In this document: positions 17,196-25,156 of the stretch, one piece after another
Numbering within the stretch: position 1 is the first letter of the stretch
How the letters are laid out: every line of letters starts with the position of its first letter
Assembly: GCA_014896455.1 (NCBI GenBank)
Contig: JADBKJ010000019.1
Location: forward strand, 57,955-121,954
DNA: 64,000 nucleotides
Origin: Thermoanaerobacter sp.
GTDB taxonomy: Bacteria > Bacillota > Thermoanaerobacteria > Thermoanaerobacterales > Thermoanaerobacteraceae
Direction: 5' to 3'
Position numbers and translations under genes: made by a program
Notes under the pieces: generated by a model
Database searches by the model: none
Seen by the model: the letters and a program-made list of their open reading frames with translations, nothing else
What the model was told of the DNA's origin: nothing

Positions 17196-17371
17196 TCTTA
17201 TGGTCTTGAGAAGTTAAAAGGGAAAGCGGTGAAAATCCGCTGCAGCCCCCGCTACTGTGAGCGAGGATGAAGCCCTAATAAGCCACTGCTTGGCACTCAA
17301 GAGATGTGCCGGGTGGGAAGGCAGGGTGGAAGATGAATCGCGAGCCAGGAGACCTGCCATAAGATTTCGGA
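17196..17371 (+). ncRNA. Cobalamin (B12) riboswitch
   Basis: The sequence contains the conserved cobalamin aptamer blocks: AAGGGAA, the GCAGCCCCCGCTACTGTGAG region, AAGCCA at 17279, and the B12 box GAGCCAGGAGACCTGCC at 17342-17358. It is followed by an intrinsic terminator and then by the B12 uptake genes btuFCD. Adenosylcobalamin binding should favour the terminator and switch off corrinoid uptake and salvage when the cofactor is plentiful. Confidence 0.93.
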
Positions 17372-17422
17372 AGTTCGCCTTCGGAGGGAAGGTGGAATGG
17401 AATTTTTATGCTTAATTTTGGC

Positions 17423-17460
17423 AAAAAAAGGTCTACCTCCGTGGGGTAGGTCTTTTTTTG
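17423..17460 (+). terminator. Riboswitch-controlled terminator upstream of btuF
   Basis: The stem AGGTCTACC / GGTAGGTCT is flanked by an A-run before and a seven-T run after. It lies between the B12 aptamer and btuF and is the probable expression platform. Confidence 0.8.
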
Positions 17461-17492
17461 ATACTTGAAAAATTTAAATTAGGAGGGTACTT

Positions 17493-18440
17493 ATGAGAAA
17501 ATTTAAAGGTTTACTTGCTTTATTGGTAGTCTTTGCTTTAATGTTTTCACTGGCGGCTTGTTCAACAAACAATGCTACAAAGCCACAAGATACATCTCAA
17601 ACAGCAACTGAAACTGTAAAAACACAGTTTCCTTTAAAAGTTACAGACTTTTTAGGAAGAGAAGTAACTATAGAGAAAGAACCCCAAAGGATAGTTTCTC
17701 TTGCACCTTCTACAACAGAGCTTATATATGCTTTAGGAGCAGGAAATAAGGTTGTGGGTGTTACAGACTTTGACAATTATCCACCTGAGGTCAAGGATGT
17801 ACCCAAAGTGGGGGGGTTTAAAGGGCCAAATGTAGAAGCGATTACTGCTCAAAAGCCTGATATAATATTTGCTTCCACTCTTTCCGGTAAAGAGCAAATG
17901 GAATCTTTAGAAAAAATGGGTATACCCGTCGTGATGCTAGAGGCTAAAGACATTGACCAGATATACCAATCTATAAGAATAATAGGCCAAATAACAGGAA
18001 CTGAGAAAAAAGGGGAAGAGTTAATTAAACAAATGCAAGATAAAATAAAAGAAATAAATGACAAAGTCAAAGAGCTTCCAAAAGTCAGCGTATTTTATCT
18101 TGTCTCTCTTGACGGAAACTGGACAGCAGGTAAAGGCACCTTTATTGATGAGCTTATAAACCTTGCAGGGGGCAAAAATGTTGCAGAGGATGTAAATGGT
18201 TGGGCGCAATACAGTGTAGAAGAATTAGTAAACAAAAATCCAGATGTTATAATCACTTCTCCTCATGCAGGGGATGTGAAAGACATTAAAAACATGGCAG
18301 GATATAAAGATACAAACGCTGTTAAAAATGACAAAATATTTGTGATAAGCAATGACGACATAATATCAAGAGCTTCTAATAGAATTGTTTTAGGACTTGA
18401 AGAAATTGCAAAATTCTTACATCCGGAGGCATTTAAGTAA
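17493..18440 (+). CDS. btuF: Cobalamin ABC transporter substrate-binding lipoprotein
   Basis: This periplasmic-binding-type lipoprotein has a signal peptide with lipobox SLAAC. The mature protein shows the class III binding-protein pattern: PQRIVSLAPSTTELIYALGAGNKVVGVTDFDNYP, GPNVEAITAQKPDIIFAS, and a long linking helix (EKKGEELIKQMQDKIKEIND). Family members bind corrinoids or ferric siderophores; the upstream B12 riboswitch and the downstream corrinoid genes make corrinoid the likely ligand. AGGAGGG precedes the ATG. The permease gene starts one base after its stop codon. Confidence 0.9.
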   Translation: MRKFKGLLALLVVFALMFSLAACSTNNATKPQDTSQTATETVKTQFPLKVTDFLGREVTIEKEPQRIVSLAPSTTELIYALGAGNKVVGVTDFDNYPPEVKDVPKVGGFKGPNVEAITAQKPDIIFASTLSGKEQMESLEKMGIPVVMLEAKDIDQIYQSIRIIGQITGTEKKGEELIKQMQDKIKEINDKVKELPKVSVFYLVSLDGNWTAGKGTFIDELINLAGGKNVAEDVNGWAQYSVEELVNKNPDVIITSPHAGDVKDIKNMAGYKDTNAVKNDKIFVISNDDIISRASNRIVLGLEEIAKFLHPEAFK

Positions 18441-18441
18441 A

Positions 18442-19434
18442 GTGAGAGTAAAAAAAGGGATATATTTTGGTACAGCATTTTTACTGCTTGTCTTTACCAT
18501 GATTTTATCAATTTCTGCAGGGGCGGTAAAAATACCCCTGCAGGAGATTTTAAATGTTTTTTTAGGCGGTGGCAGTGAAACCTCTAGGACAATAATTCTT
18601 AATTTAAGACTTCCAAGAGCTATTGAATCAGCAGTTGTAGGAATGGGACTTTCTGTTGTTGGGACATTTTTTCAAGGGCTTTTGAGAAATCCAATGGCGG
18701 ACCCTTATGTATTGGGTGTATCATCAGGAGCGGCTTTTGGAGCTACTATTGCGATAGTATTAGGACTTGGAATATTTGGAATTAGCTTTATGGCCTTTGT
18801 TACTTCTTTAATGACGGTATTTTTCGTATACACTATTTCTAAAACTGGCACAAGAGTATCCATGACTACAATGTTATTGGCAGGTATAGCTATAAGTGCT
18901 TTTATGTCTGCAATTATCTCTCTCATGATGCTTTTAAACCATGATGAGTTTTCTCGAATTGTTTTTTGGACTATGGGAGGATTTAGCCTCATAAATTGGA
19001 ATCATGTGGCTTATTCTACTCCTGTTATATTGATTGGTTCTTTTGTGATGTATGTATTCTCAAGGGATGTAAATGCGATATTGACAGGAGAAGAAGTTGC
19101 CGAACATTTAGGTGTCAACACAGAACTAGTCAAGAAAATAATTCTTATTACAGGGTCATTGGTTACTGCAACAGCTGTATCAGTCGGTGGAATTATAGGT
19201 TTTGTAGGACTTATTGTGCCTCATATATCAAGGCTTATTGTAGGACCTGACAATAGAGTTTTGGTACCTTTTAGTGCTATATCAGGAGCGATATTTTTAA
19301 CTTTTGCAGACTTATTAGCACGAGTTATTTTAAAGCCAATGGAAATTCCGATTGGGATAATTACAGCAGCATTTGGAGGACCATTCTTTTTGTATCTGTT
19401 AATAAAGAGCAAACAAAAAAGTGAAGGAATGTGA
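18442..19434 (+). CDS. btuC: Cobalamin ABC transporter permease (FecCD family)
   Basis: This polytopic permease of about 330 residues has around ten hydrophobic segments. Family motifs include LRLPRAIESAVVGMGLSVVGTFFQGLLRNPMADPYVLGVSSGAAFGA and GFVGLIVPHISRLIVGPDNRVLVPFSAISGAIFL. GTG at 18442 is placed one base after the btuF stop; a TTG at 18397 within btuF is possible in the same frame but lacks a ribosome binding site. Its 3' end leads into btuD after four bases. B12 riboswitch control is expected. Confidence 0.9.
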   Translation: MRVKKGIYFGTAFLLLVFTMILSISAGAVKIPLQEILNVFLGGGSETSRTIILNLRLPRAIESAVVGMGLSVVGTFFQGLLRNPMADPYVLGVSSGAAFGATIAIVLGLGIFGISFMAFVTSLMTVFFVYTISKTGTRVSMTTMLLAGIAISAFMSAIISLMMLLNHDEFSRIVFWTMGGFSLINWNHVAYSTPVILIGSFVMYVFSRDVNAILTGEEVAEHLGVNTELVKKIILITGSLVTATAVSVGGIIGFVGLIVPHISRLIVGPDNRVLVPFSAISGAIFLTFADLLARVILKPMEIPIGIITAAFGGPFFLYLLIKSKQKSEGM

Positions 19435-19438
19435 TGAT

Positions 19439-20239
19439 ATGGCTATTTTACAGGTAGATAAATTACATTTTTCTTATGGGGAAAGGGAAGTTTTAAGAGG
19501 GATAGATTTCACAATAAATAAAAATATGGTGGTAGGGATAATTGGTGCAAATGGAAGTGGCAAGACTACTCTTTTAAAAAATATATCGGGGTATTTGGCA
19601 CCAATTTATGGTAATGTCTTTGTGTTAGGGAAAAATATAAAGGACTTTACTATAAAAGAAAAGGCAAAATATATAGGTTATGTGCCTCAAGATATAGTTT
19701 ACGACTTTGAATTTAGCTGTTATGACGTGGTAATGATGGGAAGAATTCCTTATCTTAAAAGGTTTCAGTCGGAGAGAAAAGAAGACAGAGATATTGTAAG
19801 AGAGTGTATGGAAATTACAAATACATGGCAGTTTAAAGACAAAAGCATAAAAGAGCTAAGCGGCGGTGAAAGGCAAAGGGTGTATATAGCAAGGGCATTA
19901 GCACAAAAAGCTCGAATTTTACTCATGGATGAGCCAGTATCTCACCTTGATATAAAATACCAAGTTGAAATACTGTCTCTTGTAAAAGATTTATCCTTAA
20001 AAGGGATACTTGTAATTATTGTGCTTCACGATATTAACCTCGCTTCACAGTTTTGTGATGAGATTTTCATAATGAAAGAAGGCAAAATAATAGCATCTGG
20101 GTCTCCCGGAAATGTTTTAACATTGAACAACATAAAATCAGCCTTTTTAGTAGATGTGGAAGTGTTTGAAAATCCCATCACCCATACTCCTTACGTCATT
20201 CCATCGCTAAATGGAAAGGAGCAACTCAAAGTTGTGTAA
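19439..20239 (+). CDS. btuD: Cobalamin ABC transporter ATPase
   Basis: This nucleotide-binding subunit has Walker A GANGSGKTTLLKN, signature LSGGERQRVYIARALAQ, Walker B ILLMDEPVSHLD and the H-loop VLHDINLA intact. ATG 19439 lies 10 bases after GAAGGA. The C-terminal 40 residues include FLVDVEVFENP, as in FepC/BtuD-type ATPases. It completes btuFCD. Immediately downstream comes a short degenerate stretch holding pieces of corrin-ring genes, after which cbiB begins. Confidence 0.92.
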   Translation: MAILQVDKLHFSYGEREVLRGIDFTINKNMVVGIIGANGSGKTTLLKNISGYLAPIYGNVFVLGKNIKDFTIKEKAKYIGYVPQDIVYDFEFSCYDVVMMGRIPYLKRFQSERKEDRDIVRECMEITNTWQFKDKSIKELSGGERQRVYIARALAQKARILLMDEPVSHLDIKYQVEILSLVKDLSLKGILVIIVLHDINLASQFCDEIFIMKEGKIIASGSPGNVLTLNNIKSAFLVDVEVFENPITHTPYVIPSLNGKEQLKVV

Positions 20240-20246
20240 AGCTTTA

Positions 20247-20330
20247 ATGATTGCAGGCACCCATTCAGGAGCAGGTTAAAGTATCGAGATGAAAGAAGTC
20301 TATGAAATTATGGAGAGGTATAAAGATTAA
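20247..20330 (+). pseudogene. Deletion scar: cbiA 5' end joined to a cbiP-like 3' end
   Basis: Eighty-four bases between btuD and cbiB hold two short frames. The first, starting at ATG 20247, reads MIAGTHSGAG and stops; this is the N-terminal P-loop of cobyrinic acid a,c-diamide synthase (CbiA), cut just before the expected lysine. The second reads IEMKEVYEIMERYKD with its stop codon overlapping the cbiB start (TAATG), as expected for the C-terminus of a cobyric acid synthase (CbiP/CobQ). A deletion from early cbiA to late cbiP explains both. The cbiP identity is less certain than that of cbiA. Confidence 0.7.
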
Positions 20331-21268
20331 TGGAAGTGGTATTAGCCTACTTATTGGATTTGTTGATAGGAGACCCTGAAGGATATCCTCATCCTGTAAG
20401 AATTATAGGGAGAGTGGTATCACATTTAGAGAGTATACTTAGAAAATATGCTAAAAGTGACAGAGATTTAAAAATAGCAGGTTTTATACTGTGTGGACTT
20501 ACAGTAAGTTTGGCATTTGCAGCAACATATGTACTACTTTATATTGCAGGACTTATACATCCATATTTAAAGCATGCTTTAGATGTTTTAATTATATATA
20601 CCTGCCTTGCTACAAAAGACCTTGGTAAAGCTGCTGGAAGAGTATACGAAGCGTTGATAAAGGGTGATATAGTTGAATCAAGAAAAAGATTATTTTATAT
20701 AGTCAGCAGGGATACAGATAGACTTGATGTTGAGAATATATCCAGAGGAGCGATAGAAACAGTTGCAGAGAATATATCAGACGGTATAATAGCCCCTATG
20801 TTTTACGCGTTTATAGGAGGTGCGCCGCTGGCTATCTTTTATAAGGCAGCAAGCACTCTTGATTCTATGGTAGGCTATAGAAATGAAAAGTACCTCGATT
20901 TAGGATTTGCTTCTGCAAAACTTGACGACATATTAAATTTTATCCCTGCTCGCATAACAGGTTTTTTGATTGTTATAGCTGCTTTTCTCTTAGGCTATGA
21001 TTCTAAAAATAGTTGGAGGATTTTTTTAAGAGATAGGTTGAAACATCAAAGCCCAAACAGTGCTCACGGAGAAGCAGCAGTTGCCGGTGCTTTAAATATA
21101 CAACTGGGAGGGCTTAATTATTATTTTGGAAAGCCTGAAATCAAACCAACTCTTGGGGATAGAAAAGAAAAAATTACCCCCCAACATATAAAAGACAGCA
21201 TCAAAATAATGTACATGACTTCATTTTTGGGGCTTGTAGTATTTTATATAGGGAGGAGATTGATGTGA
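20330..21268 (+). CDS. cbiB: Adenosylcobinamide-phosphate synthase CbiB
   Basis: CbiB joins cobyric acid to (R)-1-aminopropan-2-ol phosphate or its alcohol at the membrane. The protein has 312 residues with four to five membrane segments and the family motifs LIGDPEGYPHPVRIIG near the N-terminus, VENISRGAIETVAENISDGIIAPMFY in the middle, and APLAIFYKAASTLDSMVGYRNEKY and SPNSAHGEAAVAGALNIQLGG later. The ATG overlaps the previous stop codon and shares four bases with the next gene (ATGTGA). It acts with CobD, CobU and CobS in corrinoid assembly or salvage. Confidence 0.95.
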   Translation: MEVVLAYLLDLLIGDPEGYPHPVRIIGRVVSHLESILRKYAKSDRDLKIAGFILCGLTVSLAFAATYVLLYIAGLIHPYLKHALDVLIIYTCLATKDLGKAAGRVYEALIKGDIVESRKRLFYIVSRDTDRLDVENISRGAIETVAENISDGIIAPMFYAFIGGAPLAIFYKAASTLDSMVGYRNEKYLDLGFASAKLDDILNFIPARITGFLIVIAAFLLGYDSKNSWRIFLRDRLKHQSPNSAHGEAAVAGALNIQLGGLNYYFGKPEIKPTLGDRKEKITPQHIKDSIKIMYMTSFLGLVVFYIGRRLM

Positions 21269-21750
21269 AAGAAAAAGCAAGTGCATTAAAAAATGTTAAA
21301 ACTCTTACTCTTGTTGCTATGCTTATAGCCTTAAGTGCTGTAGGTGCTCTTATAAAAATCTTTAACACTGTTGCCTTTGACTCAATGCCAGGATACTTTG
21401 CCGCATTATACCTTGGAGGTTGGTATGGAGCCCTTGTGATAAGTTTAGGGCATATGCTTACAGCAATTACTTCTGGATTTCCTTTAGGGCTTACAAATCA
21501 CATATACATAGCAGTGCAAATGGCATTATATGCCTATTTGTTTAGATTTTTTTATCGAAAATTTAACATCTATATTGCAGTAATCGCTGCTACGATATTA
21601 AATGGACCTGTTGCAGCCCTTTTGTTTGTGCCAATATTCGGATGGGGATTTTTTACGGCATGGGTATTACCACTAACAATTGCGTCATTTGCAAATGTAT
21701 TTCTTGCAGCATTGGTTTACAAAGCGATACCGAAAAGGAGTAGGGAATAA
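21265..21750 (+). CDS. cblT: ECF transporter S component, probably alpha-ribazole (CblT)
   Basis: This 161-residue membrane protein has five to six hydrophobic helices (LTLVAMLIALSAVGALIKI, MPGYFAALYLGGWYGALVISLGHMLTAI). It is the size and shape of a substrate-specific component of energy-coupling-factor transporters; the shared EcfA/EcfT modules are not in the window. Position next to a CblS-type kinase and between cbiB and cobD points to alpha-ribazole, the lower-ligand nucleoside of B12, as in the CblT/CblS salvage pathway known from Listeria and Geobacillus. GTG start, overlapping cbiB by four bases. Confidence 0.75.
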   Translation: MKEKASALKNVKTLTLVAMLIALSAVGALIKIFNTVAFDSMPGYFAALYLGGWYGALVISLGHMLTAITSGFPLGLTNHIYIAVQMALYAYLFRFFYRKFNIYIAVIAATILNGPVAALLFVPIFGWGFFTAWVLPLTIASFANVFLAALVYKAIPKRSRE

Positions 21751-21753
21751 AAA

Positions 21754-22485
21754 GTGATTGAGAGATACAGAGATTTAGTTGTAATTTATGAAAATGATGT
21801 GGCATATGTGATATCTTGTGACAGCCTCGGGGCGATAGGGAATAAAGAGAATGATGTGTTAAAAGTTGATGAAGAGATAGTAGGAAGGACTACTGTAAAA
21901 GTGGCTCTTTCGGAAGTACTATGTGTAGGAGCAAAGCCTTTAGTCATATCAGATACTTTATCCGTTGAAATGAATCCAACAGGGCAAAAAATTTTAAGAG
22001 GCATAAAAAGCGAGCTTGAGGAGAACGGGCTTTTAGATGTAGTTTTTACAGGAAGTACTGAAGAAAATTTTCCCACATCTATGACAGGTATAGGAATCAC
22101 TGTAATAGCAAAAGCAAATATTGGAGACTTAAAAATAAAAAAAGTCAAAACAGGTATGCATGTTTCTCTTTTAGGTTATCCACGTGTAGGAATTGAAGTT
22201 TTAAGTTCAAACGATGTGCTTACATTGAAAGACTACGTAAAAATTTCCAACTCAAAAGAAATAGTGGAAGCAATACCTGTGGGTTCAAAAGGGATAAAAT
22301 ATGAAATTGGCATATTAGAGAAGATATCAAGATTAAAGGTGGAGGCGAATTTTCCACAACATCTTGATGTATTAAAATCAGGGGGGCCTTCTACCTGCTG
22401 CCTTGTAGTCCACAGTGAGGAAGATACAGCCTCTATTAAAGGACTGACAGATAAACCCTTAACATATGTCGGAGTGCTGATTTAG
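21754..22485 (+). CDS. cblS: Alpha-ribazole kinase CblS (PurM/ThiL-like fold)
   Basis: This 243-residue protein resembles the AIR synthase/ThiL superfamily: an N-terminal half with GAIGNKENDVLKVDEEIVGRTTVKVALSEVLCVGAKPLVISDTL, then a glycine-rich TGSTEENFPTSMTGIGITVIA segment. In this superfamily two such halves form the ATP site. Members beside CblT phosphorylate alpha-ribazole to alpha-ribazole phosphate for CobS. The gene starts with GTG three bases after cblT and is followed closely by cobD, consistent with one salvage operon. The assignment relies on family resemblance plus context. Confidence 0.75.
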   Translation: MIERYRDLVVIYENDVAYVISCDSLGAIGNKENDVLKVDEEIVGRTTVKVALSEVLCVGAKPLVISDTLSVEMNPTGQKILRGIKSELEENGLLDVVFTGSTEENFPTSMTGIGITVIAKANIGDLKIKKVKTGMHVSLLGYPRVGIEVLSSNDVLTLKDYVKISNSKEIVEAIPVGSKGIKYEIGILEKISRLKVEANFPQHLDVLKSGGPSTCCLVVHSEEDTASIKGLTDKPLTYVGVLI

Positions 22486-22508
22486 CGTAAATGAAAGAAG
22501 GTGTTTCA

Positions 22509-23594
22509 ATGAAGCCTTATGAGCATGGCGGAAATGTTTATGACTATGAAGGAGAAATAATCGATTTTAGTTCAAATATAAATCCTCTTGGGGTGCCGGA
22601 ATGGATTTTTGATATTATCAAAAAAGTTGATTTAACGAAATATCCGGATATAAAATATCGAAAACTAAAAGAGGCTATTTCACAGTATGTGGGGTATTCA
22701 CAAGAAAATATAATTGTTGGGAATGGCGCGACAGAGCTCATACATCTTTTTGTGAGAGCATTTAAGGTGAAAAGACCCCTCATTCTATCTCCTGCTTTTT
22801 TGGAATATGAAAGGGCAGTCCACATAAACGGTGGTGAACCGATATATTTCAGGCTGGAAGAAGACTATGGGTTTAAAGTAAATCTCGCAAAGCTTCTTTC
22901 ACAAATGGAAGAGGCGGATTCTTTAATCATTGGGAATCCAAACAATCCTACAGGACAAGCCATAATTAGAGAGGAAATAGAAATTTTATTAAAAAAAGCG
23001 GAGATTTTGAATATACCTGTCATGATAGATGAAGCTTTTATTGAATTTATGAAAGACCATAAAAATTATGAAGCTTTACCTCTTGTAAAAAAGCATGATA
23101 AATTGTTTGTTGTAAGAGCTGTCACAAAATTTTTTGGCATGCCGGGGCTGAGATTGGGGTACGGCATTGGAAGTCCTTCTTTGATACAAAAGTTAGAAGA
23201 ATACAAAGAACCTTGGACAGTAAATGCTCTTGCAGATGTTGTGGGGAGAGAAATATTTAAAGATGAAGCTTATATAGAAAAAACAAGGGAATATGTAAGT
23301 AAAGAAATGGAGTATATGCTTTATGCTTTAAGAAAAATTGATTATTTAGTTGTTTTTGATACAAAAGTAAATTTTATATTGTTAAAGCTAAGAACAGGAA
23401 GGGTAAATGACCTTAAACAAATACTTTTAAAAAAAGGAATTCTCATAAGAGATGCTTCTAACTTTAGGTATCTTGATAAAAGCTTTTTTAGAGTTGCTAT
23501 AAAAAGACATGAAGACAATGAAAAATTGATACAGGCTTTGAAAGAAATAGATATAAAAGATTTATTAGAAGATAAAGAAAGGGTTGTAATATAA
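22509..23594 (+). CDS. cobD: Threonine-phosphate decarboxylase CobD
   Basis: This is a PLP-dependent fold-type I enzyme that decarboxylates L-threonine-O-3-phosphate to aminopropanol phosphate, the linker of the B12 nucleotide loop. It starts with EHGGNVYDY, as usual for CobD, and has IDFSSNINPLG, the NPNNPTGQ motif, the DEAFIEF motif and VRAVTKFFGMPGLRLGYG, where the Lys is the PLP anchor. ATG 22509 has AAGGTG 7 bases upstream; an in-frame ATG at 22491 has no ribosome binding site. Stop and next start overlap with cobU, so the two genes are coupled. Confidence 0.93.
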   Translation: MKPYEHGGNVYDYEGEIIDFSSNINPLGVPEWIFDIIKKVDLTKYPDIKYRKLKEAISQYVGYSQENIIVGNGATELIHLFVRAFKVKRPLILSPAFLEYERAVHINGGEPIYFRLEEDYGFKVNLAKLLSQMEEADSLIIGNPNNPTGQAIIREEIEILLKKAEILNIPVMIDEAFIEFMKDHKNYEALPLVKKHDKLFVVRAVTKFFGMPGLRLGYGIGSPSLIQKLEEYKEPWTVNALADVVGREIFKDEAYIEKTREYVSKEMEYMLYALRKIDYLVVFDTKVNFILLKLRTGRVNDLKQILLKKGILIRDASNFRYLDKSFFRVAIKRHEDNEKLIQALKEIDIKDLLEDKERVVI

Positions 23595-24148
23595 TGAGCC
23601 TTGTTATGATCACAGGCGGTGCAAGGTCTGGCAAAAGTGAATTTGCTGAAAAATTGGCTTTAGAAAAAGGAGGAAACAGTGTCCTTTATATAGCTACTTC
23701 TATTCCTTTTGACCAAGAAATGAAGGAAAGGGTCAAAAGGCATAAAGAGAGAAGGCCACCTTTTTGGCAGACAAAAGAAGTCTACAAAAATTTATATGAA
23801 GTAATATCAAAAAGCAATGCCAAAGTCGCATTGATTGACTGCCTTACAGTTATGATTACAAACCTATTAATGGAAGTTGACTTAACATGGGAAAAAGTAG
23901 AGTTGAAGGAGATTGATAACATAGAAAAGCAAATTGCTGATGAAGTAGATGAAATATTGACTGCTAAGAAGGATTTTAAAGGGGATATAATTCTTGTGAC
24001 AAATGAAGTGGGAATGGGATTAGTGCCCGAATACAAACTGGGCAGGATATTTAGAGATATAGCAGGCAGGATGAATAAAAAAGTGGCAGATGCTGCAGAT
24101 GAAGTTTATTTAATGGTTTCAGGAATACCTCTTAAAATAAAGGGATGA
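23594..24148 (+). CDS. cobU: Adenosylcobinamide kinase/guanylyltransferase CobU
   Basis: This bifunctional enzyme phosphorylates adenosylcobinamide and transfers GMP to it. It is 184 residues long with the P-loop ITGGARSGKSEFAEKLAL, the guanylylated-His region MKERVKRHKERRPPFW, DCLTVMITNLLM and VTNEVGMGLVPEYKLGRIFRDIAGRMNKKVA. All are standard for the family. It follows cobD with a one-base overlap and is 22 bases before cobS. Confidence 0.95.
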   Translation: MSLVMITGGARSGKSEFAEKLALEKGGNSVLYIATSIPFDQEMKERVKRHKERRPPFWQTKEVYKNLYEVISKSNAKVALIDCLTVMITNLLMEVDLTWEKVELKEIDNIEKQIADEVDEILTAKKDFKGDIILVTNEVGMGLVPEYKLGRIFRDIAGRMNKKVADAADEVYLMVSGIPLKIKG

Positions 24149-24170
24149 TTGAAAGGAATGCAACATTTTT

Positions 24171-24923
24171 ATGGAAGAAATTAAAAGATTGGTACTTGCG
24201 ATGCAGTTTATGACACGCCTTCCTATACCAATAGAAATTGATGTTGAAAAAAGAGAGTTTTATAAAATAGCATCTTATTTTCCTGTAGTTGGAATTGTTA
24301 TAGGAGGTATCCTTTCCCTTTTGTATATTGCTTTAAAGGATTTCTTTTCCCGGGAAATTGTAATGACTTTTATTGTAGCTTTTTCTTATGTTTTAACAGG
24401 AACAATGCATATTGACGGGCTTGCAGATACTTTTGATGGCCTTTTTAGTAATAAGGATAAAAGTAAAATGCTGGAGATAATGAGAGACTCGAGACTTGGC
24501 ACTAATGGAGTTTTAGCTTTAGTTTTTATGGTTGTTTTAAAAATATTATTTCTCACCAATATACACGAAAATATTACTTTAACAGCACTTTTAACTACCC
24601 CAATTATTGGGAGATTGTCAATTGTGTTTTCTATGATGATAAGTAAATCTGCAAGAGGTGGAGAAGGGCTTGGAGGGCTGATGCTGGGCAAAGTAGGGAT
24701 AAGGGAATTTTCCATAGCTTTTGTTATTTCAATTGCTACAAGCTATTTTATACTGCCTTTAGCGGTTTTTGTAAAAATACTTACTATATCGCTTTTTGTT
24801 ACTTATATTGTATCAAAGTATATTTCGCTGAGAATAGGTGGTATGACTGGGGATACTCTCGGTGCAGTAAATGAATTGGCAGAGCTTACTGCACTCATTT
24901 GCTTTGTAAGTGTGTCATTATAA
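24171..24923 (+). CDS. cobS: Adenosylcobinamide-GDP ribazoletransferase CobS
   Basis: CobS condenses adenosylcobinamide-GDP with alpha-ribazole (phosphate), the last step of B12 assembly. The membrane protein has 250 residues, with LAMQFMTRLPIP near the N-terminus, the acidic motif GTMHIDGLADTFDGLF, DSRLGTNGVLALV, and a C-terminal GGMTGDTLGAVNELAELTALI block. Six hydrophobic segments are visible. The ribosome binding site is somewhat distant (GAAAGGAATG, about 11 bases). Alpha-ribazole can come from CblT/CblS. A corrin-gene scar follows directly. Confidence 0.94.
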   Translation: MEEIKRLVLAMQFMTRLPIPIEIDVEKREFYKIASYFPVVGIVIGGILSLLYIALKDFFSREIVMTFIVAFSYVLTGTMHIDGLADTFDGLFSNKDKSKMLEIMRDSRLGTNGVLALVFMVVLKILFLTNIHENITLTALLTTPIIGRLSIVFSMMISKSARGGEGLGGLMLGKVGIREFSIAFVISIATSYFILPLAVFVKILTISLFVTYIVSKYISLRIGGMTGDTLGAVNELAELTALICFVSVSL

Positions 24924-24937
24924 AAAAAGATATTCTT

Positions 24938-25117
24938 ATGGGGAAAGGATTATTAATAATAACACATGGAAGTCGTATTGAAAAGACTAAAGATGTAATA
25001 TTGAAATACGCAAAACCAGAGGTTGAAATTTACGATAGCGCTTTAATGAATCTTGATGAAATAATTGAGCTTATGGTAAAATCTTATAATGAGGGGAAAG
25101 AGGTAGCGAGAAAGTAG
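24938..25117 (+). pseudogene. Deletion scar: cbiX-like N-terminus joined to a cbiF fragment
   Basis: A 59-codon frame begins MGKGLLIITHGSRIEKTKDV, the N-terminus of a CbiX-type sirohydrochlorin cobaltochelatase with its metal-site His. It then switches to ILKYAKPEVEIYDS, MNLDEIIELMVKSYNEGKEV and stops; this second part matches an internal piece of precorrin-4 methyltransferase (CbiF/CobM), where TGDPSIYG would follow. A third piece, VVTDVDSLINEV in another frame at 25114-25150, may be the end of a reductase such as CbiJ and overlaps the hemA start region. Together they mark at least one deletion of ring-contraction genes. Confidence 0.7.
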
Positions 25118-25156
25118 TAACAGATGTTGATAGTCTCATAAATGAGGTGACAAAAA

